64,000 bases of DNA, from NCBI RefSeq assembly GCF_039526245.1, contig NZ_BAAAIV010000001.1, positions 124,001-188,000 on the forward strand, written 5' to 3'. Positions within the stretch are counted from its first letter, which is position 1. Each line of letters begins with the position of its first letter. The translations under genes and the position numbers were made by a program. The notes beneath the pieces were generated by a model, which was given only the letters and a program-made list of their open reading frames with translations, ran no database searches and was not told the DNA's origin. Positions 25,106 to 33,045 of the stretch are shown here, in pieces. This DNA comes from Arthrobacter_H rhombi. GTDB taxonomy: Bacteria > Actinomycetota > Actinomycetes > Actinomycetales > Micrococcaceae.

Positions 25106-25180
25106 CGGGGTCAGCGATGCGGCATGCGCCGTCGTCGTGTTCCAGACCGCACACCATCCCCGTCAGCAGGAGAACATCCC

Positions 25181-26470
25181 GTGAGCACAGCGAACACCGT
25201 CACCAACCAGCCCCTCTCCGAGGTGGACCCGGAGATCGCGGCGGTCCTGACCGCCGAACTGGGCAGGCAGCGCAACACCCTGGAAATGATCGCCTCGGAG
25301 AACTTCGCCCCGCGCGCCGTCCTGCAGGCCCAGGGCTCGGTGCTGACCAACAAGTATGCCGAGGGCTACCCGGGACGCCGCTACTACGGTGGCTGCGAGC
25401 ACGTGGACGTCGCCGAGAACCTGGCACGGGACCGTGTGAAGTCCCTGTTCGGTGCGAAGTACGCCAACGTACAGCCGCACTCCGGCGCCTCGGCCAACGC
25501 CGCCGCCCTGGCCGCGATGATCGAACCCGGCGACAAGATCCTGGGCCTCTCGCTGGCGCACGGCGGTCACCTCACGCACGGCATGAAGCTGAACTTCTCC
25601 GGCAAGCTCTACGAGGTCGCCGCCTACGAGGTCGAACCCGACACGTTCACCATCGACATGGACAAGCTGCGCGCCCAGGCCATCGCCGAGAAGCCGCAGG
25701 TCATCATCGCCGGCTGGTCCGCCTACCCCCGCCAGCTCGACTTCGCCGCCTTCCGCTCCATCGCCGACGAGGTCGGGGCGCTGCTCTGGGTCGACATGGC
25801 CCACTTCGCCGGACTGGTCGCCGCCGGGCTGCACCCGAACCCGATCCCGTATGCCGACGTCGTGACCTCCACCGTGCACAAGACGCTGGCCGGACCGCGC
25901 TCGGGCCTGATCCTGACCAACGACCTGGAGCTGTACAAGAAGATCAACTCCAACGTCTTCCCCGGCCAGCAGGGTGGGCCGCTGATGCACGCCATCGCCG
26001 GCAAGGCAGTGGCCTTCAAGATCGCCGCGTCCGAGGAGTTCCGCGAACGCCAGGAACGCACCCTGGCCGGTTCCCGGCTGCTCGCCGAGCGCCTTGGCGC
26101 CGAGGACGTCACCGCGCAGGGCGTCTCCGTGCTCACCGGCGGCACCGACGTGCACCTGGTCCTGGTGGACCTGCGCGACTCCGAGCTGGACGGCAAGCAG
26201 GCCGAGGACCTGCTGCACTCCATCGGCATCACCGTGAACCGCAACGCCGTCCCGTTCGATCCCCGACCGCCGATGGTGACCTCCGGGCTGCGCATCGGCA
26301 CCCCGGCGCTGGCGACCCGCGGCTTCGGCGCCGCCGAGTTCACCGAGGTGGCCGACATCATCGCCATCGCCCTGCGCGACGGCGACTCCGCGGACCTCGC
26401 GGCCCTGTCGGCCCGGGTGGAAAAGCTCGCAGCGGAATTCCCCCTCTACGCGGAACTGGAGCAGTGGTAA
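25181..26470 (+). CDS. glyA: Serine hydroxymethyltransferase
   Basis: This PLP enzyme converts serine and THF to glycine and 5,10-methylene-THF, the main entry of one-carbon units. At 429 aa it is the normal length. It has ASENFAPRAVLQAQGS, NKYAEGYPGRRYYGG, the HSGASAN stretch, DMAHFAGLVAAG and STVHKTLAGPRSG with the PLP lysine at residue 234. The start GTG 25181 has AGGAG 8 nt upstream. folD follows after 2 bp. Expression is probably controlled by the ZTP riboswitch in the leader. Confidence 0.98.
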   Translation: MSTANTVTNQPLSEVDPEIAAVLTAELGRQRNTLEMIASENFAPRAVLQAQGSVLTNKYAEGYPGRRYYGGCEHVDVAENLARDRVKSLFGAKYANVQPHSGASANAAALAAMIEPGDKILGLSLAHGGHLTHGMKLNFSGKLYEVAAYEVEPDTFTIDMDKLRAQAIAEKPQVIIAGWSAYPRQLDFAAFRSIADEVGALLWVDMAHFAGLVAAGLHPNPIPYADVVTSTVHKTLAGPRSGLILTNDLELYKKINSNVFPGQQGGPLMHAIAGKAVAFKIAASEEFRERQERTLAGSRLLAERLGAEDVTAQGVSVLTGGTDVHLVLVDLRDSELDGKQAEDLLHSIGITVNRNAVPFDPRPPMVTSGLRIGTPALATRGFGAAEFTEVADIIAIALRDGDSADLAALSARVEKLAAEFPLYAELEQW

Positions 26471-26472
26471 CC

Positions 26473-27357
26473 ATGGCCGAACGCGCACAGATCCTCGACG
26501 GCAAGGCCACCGCGGCGGCCATCAAGGCCGAATTGACCGAACGCGTCGCCGCCCTGGCCGCACGCGGCATCACCCCCGGACTGGGCACCATCCTGGTTGG
26601 GGAGGACCCGGGCTCGAAGTGGTACGTCGGCGGCAAGCACAAGGACTGCGCCGAGGTCGGCATCACCTCGATCCGCATCGACCTGCCCGATGACACCAGC
26701 CAGGACGAGCTGCTGGCCAAGGTCCGCGAACTCAACGAGAACCCGGAATGCACCGGCTACATCGTGCAGCTGCCGCTGCCGAAGCACATCGACCAGGACA
26801 CCGTGCTGGAGGCGATGGACCCGTCCAAGGACGCCGACGGGCTGCACCCGATGAACCTGGGCCGCCTCGTCGCGAACGTCAACCGGCCGATGGAATCCCC
26901 GCTGCCCTGCACGCCCAAGGGCTGTGTGGAACTGCTGGCCCGCCACGACATCGACCTGGCGGGCAAGAACGTCCTGGTGGTCGGCCGCGGCGTCACCATC
27001 GGACGTCCCATCGGCCTGCTGCTCACCCGCAAGGAGATCAACGCCACGGTCACCCTGGCCCACACCGGGACCACCGACCTGGCAGCGCATCTCGCGCGCG
27101 CCGACGTCGTCATCGCCGCCGCCGGCTCGCCGCACATGATCAAGGCGGCCGACCTCAAGCCCGGGGCCATCGTCCTGGACGTCGGCGTGAGCCGGGTCGA
27201 CGACGGTTCCGGCAAGGCCAAGGTCACCGGGGACGTGGACCCTGCGGCGTATGACGTCGCCTCCTGGATCTCACCGAACCCCGGCGGGGTGGGCCCGATG
27301 ACCCGCGCCATGCTGCTCTCCAACGTGGTGGAATCCGCGGAACGCCAGGCCGGCTGA
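26473..27357 (+). CDS. folD: Methylenetetrahydrofolate dehydrogenase / methenyl-THF cyclohydrolase FolD
   Basis: This 294-aa bifunctional enzyme interconverts 5,10-methylene-, methenyl- and 10-formyl-THF with NADP, directly downstream of SHMT in the pathway. It has WYVGGKHKDC (the Tyr-x3-Lys catalytic pair), IVQLPLPKHID, KDADGLHPMNLG, a dinucleotide site VVGRGVTIGRPIGLLL and the C-terminal SWISPNPGGVGPMTRAML. It starts 2 bp after glyA, so the two form one operon under the riboswitch. A 15-bp terminator follows. Confidence 0.98.
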   Translation: MAERAQILDGKATAAAIKAELTERVAALAARGITPGLGTILVGEDPGSKWYVGGKHKDCAEVGITSIRIDLPDDTSQDELLAKVRELNENPECTGYIVQLPLPKHIDQDTVLEAMDPSKDADGLHPMNLGRLVANVNRPMESPLPCTPKGCVELLARHDIDLAGKNVLVVGRGVTIGRPIGLLLTRKEINATVTLAHTGTTDLAAHLARADVVIAAAGSPHMIKAADLKPGAIVLDVGVSRVDDGSGKAKVTGDVDPAAYDVASWISPNPGGVGPMTRAMLLSNVVESAERQAG

Positions 27358-27372
27358 GCCACACCGTCCCAC

Positions 27373-27406
27373 CGGGGCCCGGGAACCACACGGTTCCCGG
27401 GCCCCG
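27373..27406 (+). terminator. Terminator of the glyA-folD operon
   Basis: A perfect 15-bp stem (27373-27387 with 27392-27406) and a 4-nt ACAC loop, 15 bp after the folD stop. Confidence 0.8.
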
Positions 27407-27430
27407 TGCCGTTCGGGCGGCTACACCGCG

Positions 27431-27465
27431 GGGAGTACGACGGCGGTGCCCGGCTACCGCCGTCG
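27431..27465. repeat. Second copy of the GGGAGTACGACGGCGG element with a short hairpin
   Basis: The 16-mer at 27431-27446 is identical to 14279-14294. Here its last nine bases pair with CCGCCGTCG (27457-27465) across a 10-nt loop, instead of forming the perfect long stem. It may be a weak second terminator or a small repeat family. Confidence 0.45.
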
Positions 27466-27492
27466 GCTGATGTCGGCGCCGGGGCGCGGCGG

Positions 27493-27498
27493 TAGTCT
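27493..27498 (+). promoter_or_regulatory. -10 box of a leaderless promoter for the histidine kinase
   Basis: TAGTCT followed by 6 nt and the ATG at 27505. No Shine-Dalgarno site upstream. Confidence 0.45.
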
Positions 27499-27504
27499 CG
27501 AACC

Positions 27505-28632
27505 ATGGGAAGACGCCGACCTCCGCTGGCCGTGCTGCCGGTGCTGGTGGCTTTCTTCCAGCTGGCCGGCAGCTCCTTCGCCGCCCGGCACCAGGGACTC
27601 GAATTGTCGTGGATCGCCGTCGTGCTCCTGCTCGCCGGCCCCGCCCTGCTGCTGTTGCGCCGCCGCGCCCCGGGGCCAGCCGTCGCGGCGATCACCCTGG
27701 TCGACGGCGCCTACCTCTTCTCCGGCTACCCGTGGGGACCGGTGGTGTTGTCCCTGGTGCTGGGGCTCGTGTTCTCGGTGCTGGGCCGCGCCCGGTGGTG
27801 GGGTTGGGCCTCCGTCGCCGTGCTGGCCGGGGGGTTGGCCGCTGCCGGGCTGGCCCCGGGGTGGGCTCCCGGTCCCGGACCAGCGGCGGGACAGGGCCGC
27901 TGGCTGGTCCTGCCGGCCTGGTTCACCGTCATCCTGCTGGTCACCGAACTGGTGCGCTCGCGTCGGGATCGGCGGAGCGAACAGCTGCGCATCGCCCGCG
28001 CACAGGCCAGCCACCGCCGTGATGAGGAACGGCTGGTGCTCGCGCGCGATATCCACGACGTCGTCGCGCATTCACTCTCGATGATCAACGTCCAGTCCTC
28101 GGTGGCCCTGCACCTGGGGCGCCGCCATCCCGATCCCCAGGCCCTGCTGGAGGCGTTGGCCACGATCAAGGCAGGGTCCGCCGCGGCCCTGGCCGAGGTG
28201 CGGGACGTGCTGGCCGTCCTGCGCCAGGACGCACCGCGGGTGCCCAGCCAGCGGCTCGATGCGCTGGAGGAGCTGATCAACAGGGTCCGCGCCGCGGGGC
28301 TCGATGTCAGGTACTCGGCCCCGGCCCACCCCTGGCCGGCCTGGGTGGGAGAGCGGACGGAGAACGTCCTGTTCCGTGCGGTGCAGGAGTCGCTGACCAA
28401 CGTGGTGCGCCATGCAGCGGCGGGCACCGTCGACGTCGACCTCGCGTTGGACGAGGCCACCGCCCGGCTGCGGGTGGCCGACGACGGCCGCGGACGCGCC
28501 GGCACCCCGGAAGGCAACGGCCTGCGCGGGATGCGCGAACGCGTGGCCGCACGCGGGGGCACCGTGGAGTTGGCGGACCTGGACCCCGGGACCTCGGTGA
28601 CCGTCACCCTCCCCGCACCGGAGGATCCATGA
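27505..28632 (+). CDS. Sensor histidine kinase, NarL/HisKA_3 type
   Basis: A 375-aa membrane kinase. About four to five hydrophobic segments occupy residues 8-150, with almost no extracellular loop, so it may sense the membrane itself. The dimerisation domain carries RDIHDVVAHSLSMINV with the phospho-acceptor His at residue 184. The ATPase domain includes QESLTNVVRHA and DDGRG...GNGLRGMRERV. The response regulator starts inside its stop codon (ATGA), so the pair is translationally coupled. The signal and targets are unknown. Confidence 0.93.
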   Translation: MGRRRPPLAVLPVLVAFFQLAGSSFAARHQGLELSWIAVVLLLAGPALLLLRRRAPGPAVAAITLVDGAYLFSGYPWGPVVLSLVLGLVFSVLGRARWWGWASVAVLAGGLAAAGLAPGWAPGPGPAAGQGRWLVLPAWFTVILLVTELVRSRRDRRSEQLRIARAQASHRRDEERLVLARDIHDVVAHSLSMINVQSSVALHLGRRHPDPQALLEALATIKAGSAAALAEVRDVLAVLRQDAPRVPSQRLDALEELINRVRAAGLDVRYSAPAHPWPAWVGERTENVLFRAVQESLTNVVRHAAAGTVDVDLALDEATARLRVADDGRGRAGTPEGNGLRGMRERVAARGGTVELADLDPGTSVTVTLPAPEDP

Positions 28633-29315
28633 CCACCGTGTTGTTGGCAGATGACCAGGCGCTGATCCGCGCCGGGTTCCGTGCGCTGCTCTCGGCCGAG
28701 GACGACCTGGAAGTCGTCGGGGAAGCAGCCACCGGGGAAGCGGCGCTGGCGCAGGCCAGGGCGCTGCGCCCCGACGTCGTGCTCATGGACATCCGCATGC
28801 CCGGGGGAGACGGGATCGAGGCGGCCACCGCGCTGCTGGCCGACCCCGACCTCGCCGGGACGAAGGTCATCATGCTCACCACGTTCGAGCTCGACGACTA
28901 CATCCTGGACTCCGTCCGGGCCGGTGCCAGCGGGTTCCTGGTCAAGGACACCGAGCCCGAGGAACTGCTGCGGGCCGTGCGCGCCGTGGCCCGGGGGGAT
29001 GCGCTGCTGTCGCCCTCGGTCACCCGCCGGCTGCTCGCCCGCGTCGCCGCTGCACGGCCGGAGCCGGTCCGCCGGCTGGCCAGCCTGGGGCCGCTGACCG
29101 CGCGCGAACGCGAGGTCCTCGCGCTGGTGGGCCGCGGCCTGGACAATGCCGGCATCGCCCTGCGGTTGTTCATCACGCCGCTGACCGCCAAAACACATGT
29201 CTCGCGCATCATGGGCAAGCTCGGGGCACGGGACCGATCCCAGCTGGTGGTCCTCGCCTACGAAAGCGGTCTCGTGGCCCCGGGAATCGACGTTGACGGG
29301 GACACCCGGTCCTGA
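28629..29315 (+). CDS. Response regulator, NarL/LuxR family
   Basis: A 228-aa partner of the upstream kinase. The receiver domain has LLADDQALIRAGFRALL, the phosphorylated Asp in LMDIRMPGGDG (residue 54), the Thr in IMLTTFELDDYI and the Lys in GFLVKDTEPEEL. The C-terminal LuxR helix-turn-helix (LTAREREVLALVGRG...TAKTHVSRIMGKLGARDR) spans about residues 155-215. Candidate targets are the SHOCT and repetitive-protein genes just downstream, but no operator is proven. Confidence 0.94.
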   Translation: MTTVLLADDQALIRAGFRALLSAEDDLEVVGEAATGEAALAQARALRPDVVLMDIRMPGGDGIEAATALLADPDLAGTKVIMLTTFELDDYILDSVRAGASGFLVKDTEPEELLRAVRAVARGDALLSPSVTRRLLARVAAARPEPVRRLASLGPLTAREREVLALVGRGLDNAGIALRLFITPLTAKTHVSRIMGKLGARDRSQLVVLAYESGLVAPGIDVDGDTRS

Positions 29316-29440
29316 TGGGGGAGGCGTCCGGCGTACTCCCGCAGTCGTCCGCCAGGCCTCCCCGGGGTGTAGGGACCGGCCAGCAGATGACTCCCGGGGG
29401 CAGATGCGCCGGACGGCGCGGCGCGGAAGGGTAGGTCATG

Positions 29441-29455
29441 TGGCCAGATCGGCCA
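29441..29455. promoter_or_regulatory. Inverted repeat upstream of the SHOCT gene
   Basis: TGGCC-AGATC-GGCCA, extendable outward to GGT...ACC with one mismatch and one bulged T (29434-29460). It ends 22 nt before the SHOCT start and could be an operator in the 162-bp gap after the response regulator. Confidence 0.35.
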
Positions 29456-29477
29456 TCACCTGAACCCAGGAGTCACC

Positions 29478-29756
29478 ATGTTGACAACAGCAACGGCCAT
29501 CGCAGCCACCACCAGCGCACAGCTCGCCGCCCACGGGGAGAACTGGGGGCATGGCGGATTCGGCTGGTGGTTCATTTTTCCCCTGTTCTGGTTCATCCTG
29601 ATTGCGCTTTTCATCGTGGGCCGTCGCCGCGGCCACGGGCTCGAACACCGGCGCGCGGCCGAAGGAGTGCTGCGGGAACGGTACGCCCGTGGCGAGGTCG
29701 ATGAGACGGAGTTCCGCCAGCGGCTCGAGGTCCTTCGCGGACCGTCGGGAAAGTAG
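29478..29756 (+). CDS. Small membrane protein with C-terminal SHOCT domain
   Basis: A 92-aa protein. A hydrophobic segment rich in Trp and Phe (GWWFIFPLFWFILIALFIVG, about residues 29-48) is followed by RRRG. The SHOCT-like motif AAEGVLRERYARGEVDETEF comes next, continuing to VLRG at the end. SHOCT domains are short C-terminal oligomerisation modules of unclear role. CCAGGAG lies 6-7 nt before the ATG. The gene follows the two-component system in the same direction. Confidence 0.85.
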   Translation: MLTTATAIAATTSAQLAAHGENWGHGGFGWWFIFPLFWFILIALFIVGRRRGHGLEHRRAAEGVLRERYARGEVDETEFRQRLEVLRGPSGK

Positions 29757-29852
29757 GCGCATCGGGGCGGCCCCTGTGACGAAACTAGTGAAGATGGTAG
29801 AACTGCGGTGTAAGGTCCCGAATGTTCCCACCCACTTAGGGAGTTAGATCGC

Positions 29853-31694
29853 ATGGATACCTCGCAGATTGTCTGGATCATCGTCGCCATCGTGGTGGTG
29901 CTGATCATCGTCGGAATCATTGCCCGATTTGCCGGCAAGAAGAAGGCCGAACGCAACCGCGAAGAGGCAGGCAGGATCCGCGCCGAAGCCCAGGAGACCC
30001 AACTCCAGGCCAAGGAACGTGAAAACGAGGCCCAACGCGCCAAGGCCGACGCCGATGCCGCAGAGCTGAAGGCCAAGGAACGTGAAGTTGAGGCCCAGCG
30101 CCTGCAGACCGAAGCCAACGACGCCGACATTGCCGCCGAGCGCAAGCGGATGGAGGCCGACAAGCTCGGTGCCGACGCCACAGACCGCCAGCGCGCCTCC
30201 GAGGAACGCCTGCGCGAAGCCGACAAGTTGGATCCGGACGTGCAGAAGAACCGCCGCTCCGGCGATGCTGCCGACGCACCTGCTGGCGATCCCGCAGCTG
30301 ATGCTGCCCGGCCCGCTGCCGACCGTGGGATGGACGGTCGGGAGCGCGGTGATGGACAGGCTGCCGCCGGCACCGGTGCCGCAGCCGGCGCCGCCGGGGC
30401 TACCGGGGCAGCCGCCTCCCAGGATCGCCGCACCGATGAGCGTGCCGCCGATGCGGGCCGCCGGCCCGCGGCAACCGAACCGCGTGCCGGCGGCCCCGCG
30501 GCAGCCCAGGACCGCGCCGGTTCGGCCGATCCTGCGGTCGTGGACCGCGCGGATGAGCGTGCCGGACAGCGCGGAACGAGTGACCGGGTCGCCGACCCGG
30601 CCGAGCGCCGTGACCCCGCGCAGGATGACCGTGAGGTTCGAGCCGCCAACGGCGAGCCCGTGGCCGGCCAGCGTGCCGACGCTGGCCCCCGGGATTCCCA
30701 CAGCGGCGCGGGAACTGCTGCAGCTGCCGGAGCCGGTGGCGCCGCTGCGGGTGCGGCCGGTGCCGCCGCAGCGTCATCCCACCGACACGACGAGGATGCT
30801 GCGGGCCGTGGGCGTACCGACGCCGGGCAGCCCGGCGGGAACGACCGGGTAGCCGACGGCCGCCGTGCAGATGACCGGGACGTTCGTGGTGGTGTTGCCG
30901 ATCGTGGTGATGACGAGCGGCGTGTGGACGGTCGGGATGCCCGTGGTGGCGAGCCCGTGGCCGATCCCGGGGATTCGCGCAGCGGCGCCGGAACTGCTGC
31001 AGGTGCTGGTGCCACCGCGGTGTCGCCCAACCGACATGACGAGGAAGCTGCGGGCCGTGGACGCGCGGACGCCGGGCAGCCCGGCGGGAACGGCCGGGTA
31101 GCCGACGGCCGCCGTGCCGATGACCGTGCCGAGGGTGGTGTTGATGGGCGTCACGTGGACGGCCAGGATGCCAGCGGTGGCGGGGTCGGTGAGCCGGTCG
31201 ACGGTGGCCGTCGTCCCGTGGCCGATGACGGTCGGGAATCCGCCCCCGTGGACCGCGACAACGCCTGGCGCGGTGCTGACGAGCAATATGATCGTCCGGG
31301 CTTTGCCGAGGACCGCGCTGCCGCCCCGTATGACCAGGACGCCCGCCAGTCGCAGGCCGACGGGTACCGCCAGGGCGATGCAGGACGGCCGACAGCCCAG
31401 GGTGCCGAGTCGGCCGGGGAGCCGGTCGGCGGGCACCACGCGGATGCCTACGGCGGACGTGTCCGGCAGGACGGATCTACGGATCCGCGGCAGGACGGCA
31501 ACGTCACGCGCCCCGGGGAAGCCCCTCCGGCCGCCGGCGATCCGTTGGCCATGGACAGCCCTGATGCCTACGGCGAAGCCGCAGGACAGCGCGCCGCACG
31601 CACCCGTGGCGAGTCCGGCGAGGTGCCCAACGTCGATGACGTGGAACCTGGCGGTCGACACGGCGAGGTGCCACGGCATCGCGACCTGGGCTGA
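29853..31694 (+). CDS. Membrane-anchored coiled-coil protein with a long repetitive, disordered tail
   Basis: A 613-aa protein of unknown function. One transmembrane helix sits at about residues 5-25 (IVWIIVAIVVVLIIVGIIARF), then KKK. A highly charged Ala/Glu/Lys/Arg coiled coil (about 30-130) has internal repeats around QAKERENEAQRAKADA and LKAKEREVEAQRLQTEA. The rest (about 140-613) is low-complexity Ala/Gly/Asp/Arg-rich sequence with duplicated blocks such as AAGRGR.DAGQPGGN.RVADGR. Codon third positions stay GC-rich, supporting this frame. GGGAG lies 9 nt before the ATG. The N-terminal part looks like a known type of actinobacterial hypothetical protein; the tail length and repeats look unusual. 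A hairpin terminator follows. Confidence 0.75.
   Translation: MDTSQIVWIIVAIVVVLIIVGIIARFAGKKKAERNREEAGRIRAEAQETQLQAKERENEAQRAKADADAAELKAKEREVEAQRLQTEANDADIAAERKRMEADKLGADATDRQRASEERLREADKLDPDVQKNRRSGDAADAPAGDPAADAARPAADRGMDGRERGDGQAAAGTGAAAGAAGATGAAASQDRRTDERAADAGRRPAATEPRAGGPAAAQDRAGSADPAVVDRADERAGQRGTSDRVADPAERRDPAQDDREVRAANGEPVAGQRADAGPRDSHSGAGTAAAAGAGGAAAGAAGAAAASSHRHDEDAAGRGRTDAGQPGGNDRVADGRRADDRDVRGGVADRGDDERRVDGRDARGGEPVADPGDSRSGAGTAAGAGATAVSPNRHDEEAAGRGRADAGQPGGNGRVADGRRADDRAEGGVDGRHVDGQDASGGGVGEPVDGGRRPVADDGRESAPVDRDNAWRGADEQYDRPGFAEDRAAAPYDQDARQSQADGYRQGDAGRPTAQGAESAGEPVGGHHADAYGGRVRQDGSTDPRQDGNVTRPGEAPPAAGDPLAMDSPDAYGEAAGQRAARTRGESGEVPNVDDVEPGGRHGEVPRHRDLG
30782..30876 (+). repeat. 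Intragenic direct repeat, copy 1
   Basis: A 95-bp segment that recurs in the same frame 249 bp downstream (83 codons) with few differences. It encodes the RHDEDAAGRGRTDAGQPGG block of the repetitive tail. Confidence 0.8.
31031..31125 (+). repeat. Intragenic direct repeat, copy 2
   Basis: The second 95-bp copy, encoding RHDEEAAGRGRADAGQPGG. A further shared block upstream of each copy (D-S-[HR]-S-G-A-G-T-A-A) shows that the duplicated unit is larger than the conserved core. Confidence 0.8.
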
Positions 31695-31715
31695 TCCCAG
31701 CCTGGAACACCTACT

Positions 31716-31754
31716 GCGGGCCGTCTTTCCCTTTGACCGGGAAGGGCGGCCCGC
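31716..31754 (+). terminator. Terminator after the repetitive protein gene
   Basis: A 16-bp stem (31716-31731 with 31739-31754, two G-U pairs) with a 7-nt loop, 21 bp after the stop. Confidence 0.75.
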
Positions 31755-31880
31755 CGTCGTTCCCGAGGTCTACTGACAGGACACACACAGCAAGTATGCG
31801 TAGTGTGGGGAACCAGGGAGCCGGACCACTACGGTTTCTGCGGCGTGACTGCCGAGAACTTCGCTCAGAGGGAGTTGCCG

Positions 31881-32996
31881 ATGAGCACTCACGAACTTTC
31901 CACGACAGCCCGCCCGCCGACGTCGGAGGCGCCGTTGCGCCGCAATGCCGGAGCCCGTAACTTCAGTCTTCTCAAAAACCGGGTCCTCGATGCCGGGCTG
32001 ATGCGGCGCCGGCGTGGATATTACCTCGGCGTCGTGATGCTCTTGACGCTTTTCCTGGGCGCAGCCGTCACGGGCTTCACGTTGTTGGGCGATAGCTGGT
32101 TCCAGCTGTTCGTCGCCGCCGCCCTGGGCATCATCCTCACCCAGTTCGCCTTCCTCGCCCATGAGGCCTCACACCGCCAGGTCATGGAATCCGGTCCCGC
32201 CAACGACCGTGCTGGAAGGATTCTGGCCAATGCGGTGGTGGGCATCAGCTACCAGTGGTGGATGAACAAGCACACGCGCCACCACGCCAAGCCGAACACC
32301 GTTGGCAAGGACCCGGACATCGAGCAGGACACGATTTCCTTCCAGCCCGAAGATGCCGCGGCGCGCACGGGCCTGATGGCCTGGCTGACCCGCCGGCAGG
32401 GCTACCTCTTCTTCCCCCTGCTCACCTTCGAGGGCCTGAACCTGCACATCCACTCGATCAAGTACCTGTTCACTGGCGACAAGGTGAAAGCCCGGAAACG
32501 GGAATTGGCGACCATCGGCCTGCGCCTGGCGATTTACCTGGCCGCGATCTACATCTTCCTGCCGTGGGGGATCGCCAGCGCCTTCGTCGGCGTGCAGCTC
32601 GCTGTCTTCGGCATCTACATGGGTGCCTCGTTCGCACCCAACCACAAGGGCATGCCCTTGATCCCCAAGACCTCGACCATCGACTTCTTCAGTCGACAGG
32701 TCCTGACCAGCCGGAACATCGTGGGCAAGACGTCCTGGGGAACCCGCGTGCTCACGGCAGTGTTCGGTGGCTTGAACTACCAGGTCGAGCACCACCTGTT
32801 TCCGAGCATGCCGCGGCCGCACCTGCGTGAGGTCAGTGCCATGGTCCGGCAGTACTGCCAGGAACTGAAGGTCCCCTACACGGTGGCCTCGGTCTCCGGG
32901 TCATATGCCCAGGTGATCCGATACCTGAACACGGTGGGGCTCTCCGCGCGCGACCCGTTCGACTGCCCGATGGTCACGGAGTACCGCCCGCACTAA
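31881..32996 (+). CDS. Membrane fatty acid desaturase, acyl-CoA/acyl-lipid type
   Basis: A 371-aa di-iron integral membrane desaturase. The three His boxes are HEASH (residues 94-98), HTRHH (131-135) and QVEHH in NYQVEHHLFPSMPRPH (301-305). These define the DesA3-like front-end/acyl-CoA desaturase group that introduces a double bond into membrane lipids using reduced ferredoxin or a reductase partner. About four helices flank the boxes. No reductase gene is adjacent. ATG 31881 has GGGAG 7-8 nt upstream. A possible role in membrane fluidity fits the neighbouring sensor with no extracellular domain, but that is inference. Confidence 0.93.
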   Translation: MSTHELSTTARPPTSEAPLRRNAGARNFSLLKNRVLDAGLMRRRRGYYLGVVMLLTLFLGAAVTGFTLLGDSWFQLFVAAALGIILTQFAFLAHEASHRQVMESGPANDRAGRILANAVVGISYQWWMNKHTRHHAKPNTVGKDPDIEQDTISFQPEDAAARTGLMAWLTRRQGYLFFPLLTFEGLNLHIHSIKYLFTGDKVKARKRELATIGLRLAIYLAAIYIFLPWGIASAFVGVQLAVFGIYMGASFAPNHKGMPLIPKTSTIDFFSRQVLTSRNIVGKTSWGTRVLTAVFGGLNYQVEHHLFPSMPRPHLREVSAMVRQYCQELKVPYTVASVSGSYAQVIRYLNTVGLSARDPFDCPMVTEYRPH

Positions 32997-33010
32997 CCTG
33001 CGTGATTGAG

Positions 33011-33039
33011 TTGTGCCAACCACTGCGGCGCAGTAGAGT
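33011..33039 (+). promoter_or_regulatory. Promoter giving a leaderless transcript for the ABC exporter
   Basis: TTGTGC (33011-33016), 17 nt, TAGAGT (33034-33039), 6 nt, GTG start at 33046. Confidence 0.55.
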
Positions 33040-33045
33040 GCGGTT

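Noticed and set aside
30774..31679. Open frames on the minus strand under the repetitive protein gene
   Set aside because: Low-complexity sequence stays open in several frames. Only the + frame from 29853 has a helix, a coiled coil, a ribosome site and consistent codon use.
31773..31806. Promoter CTGACA...TATGCG/TAGTGT for the desaturase
   Set aside because: Spacings of 16 nt to a poor -10 or 22 nt to a better one do not make a convincing pair.
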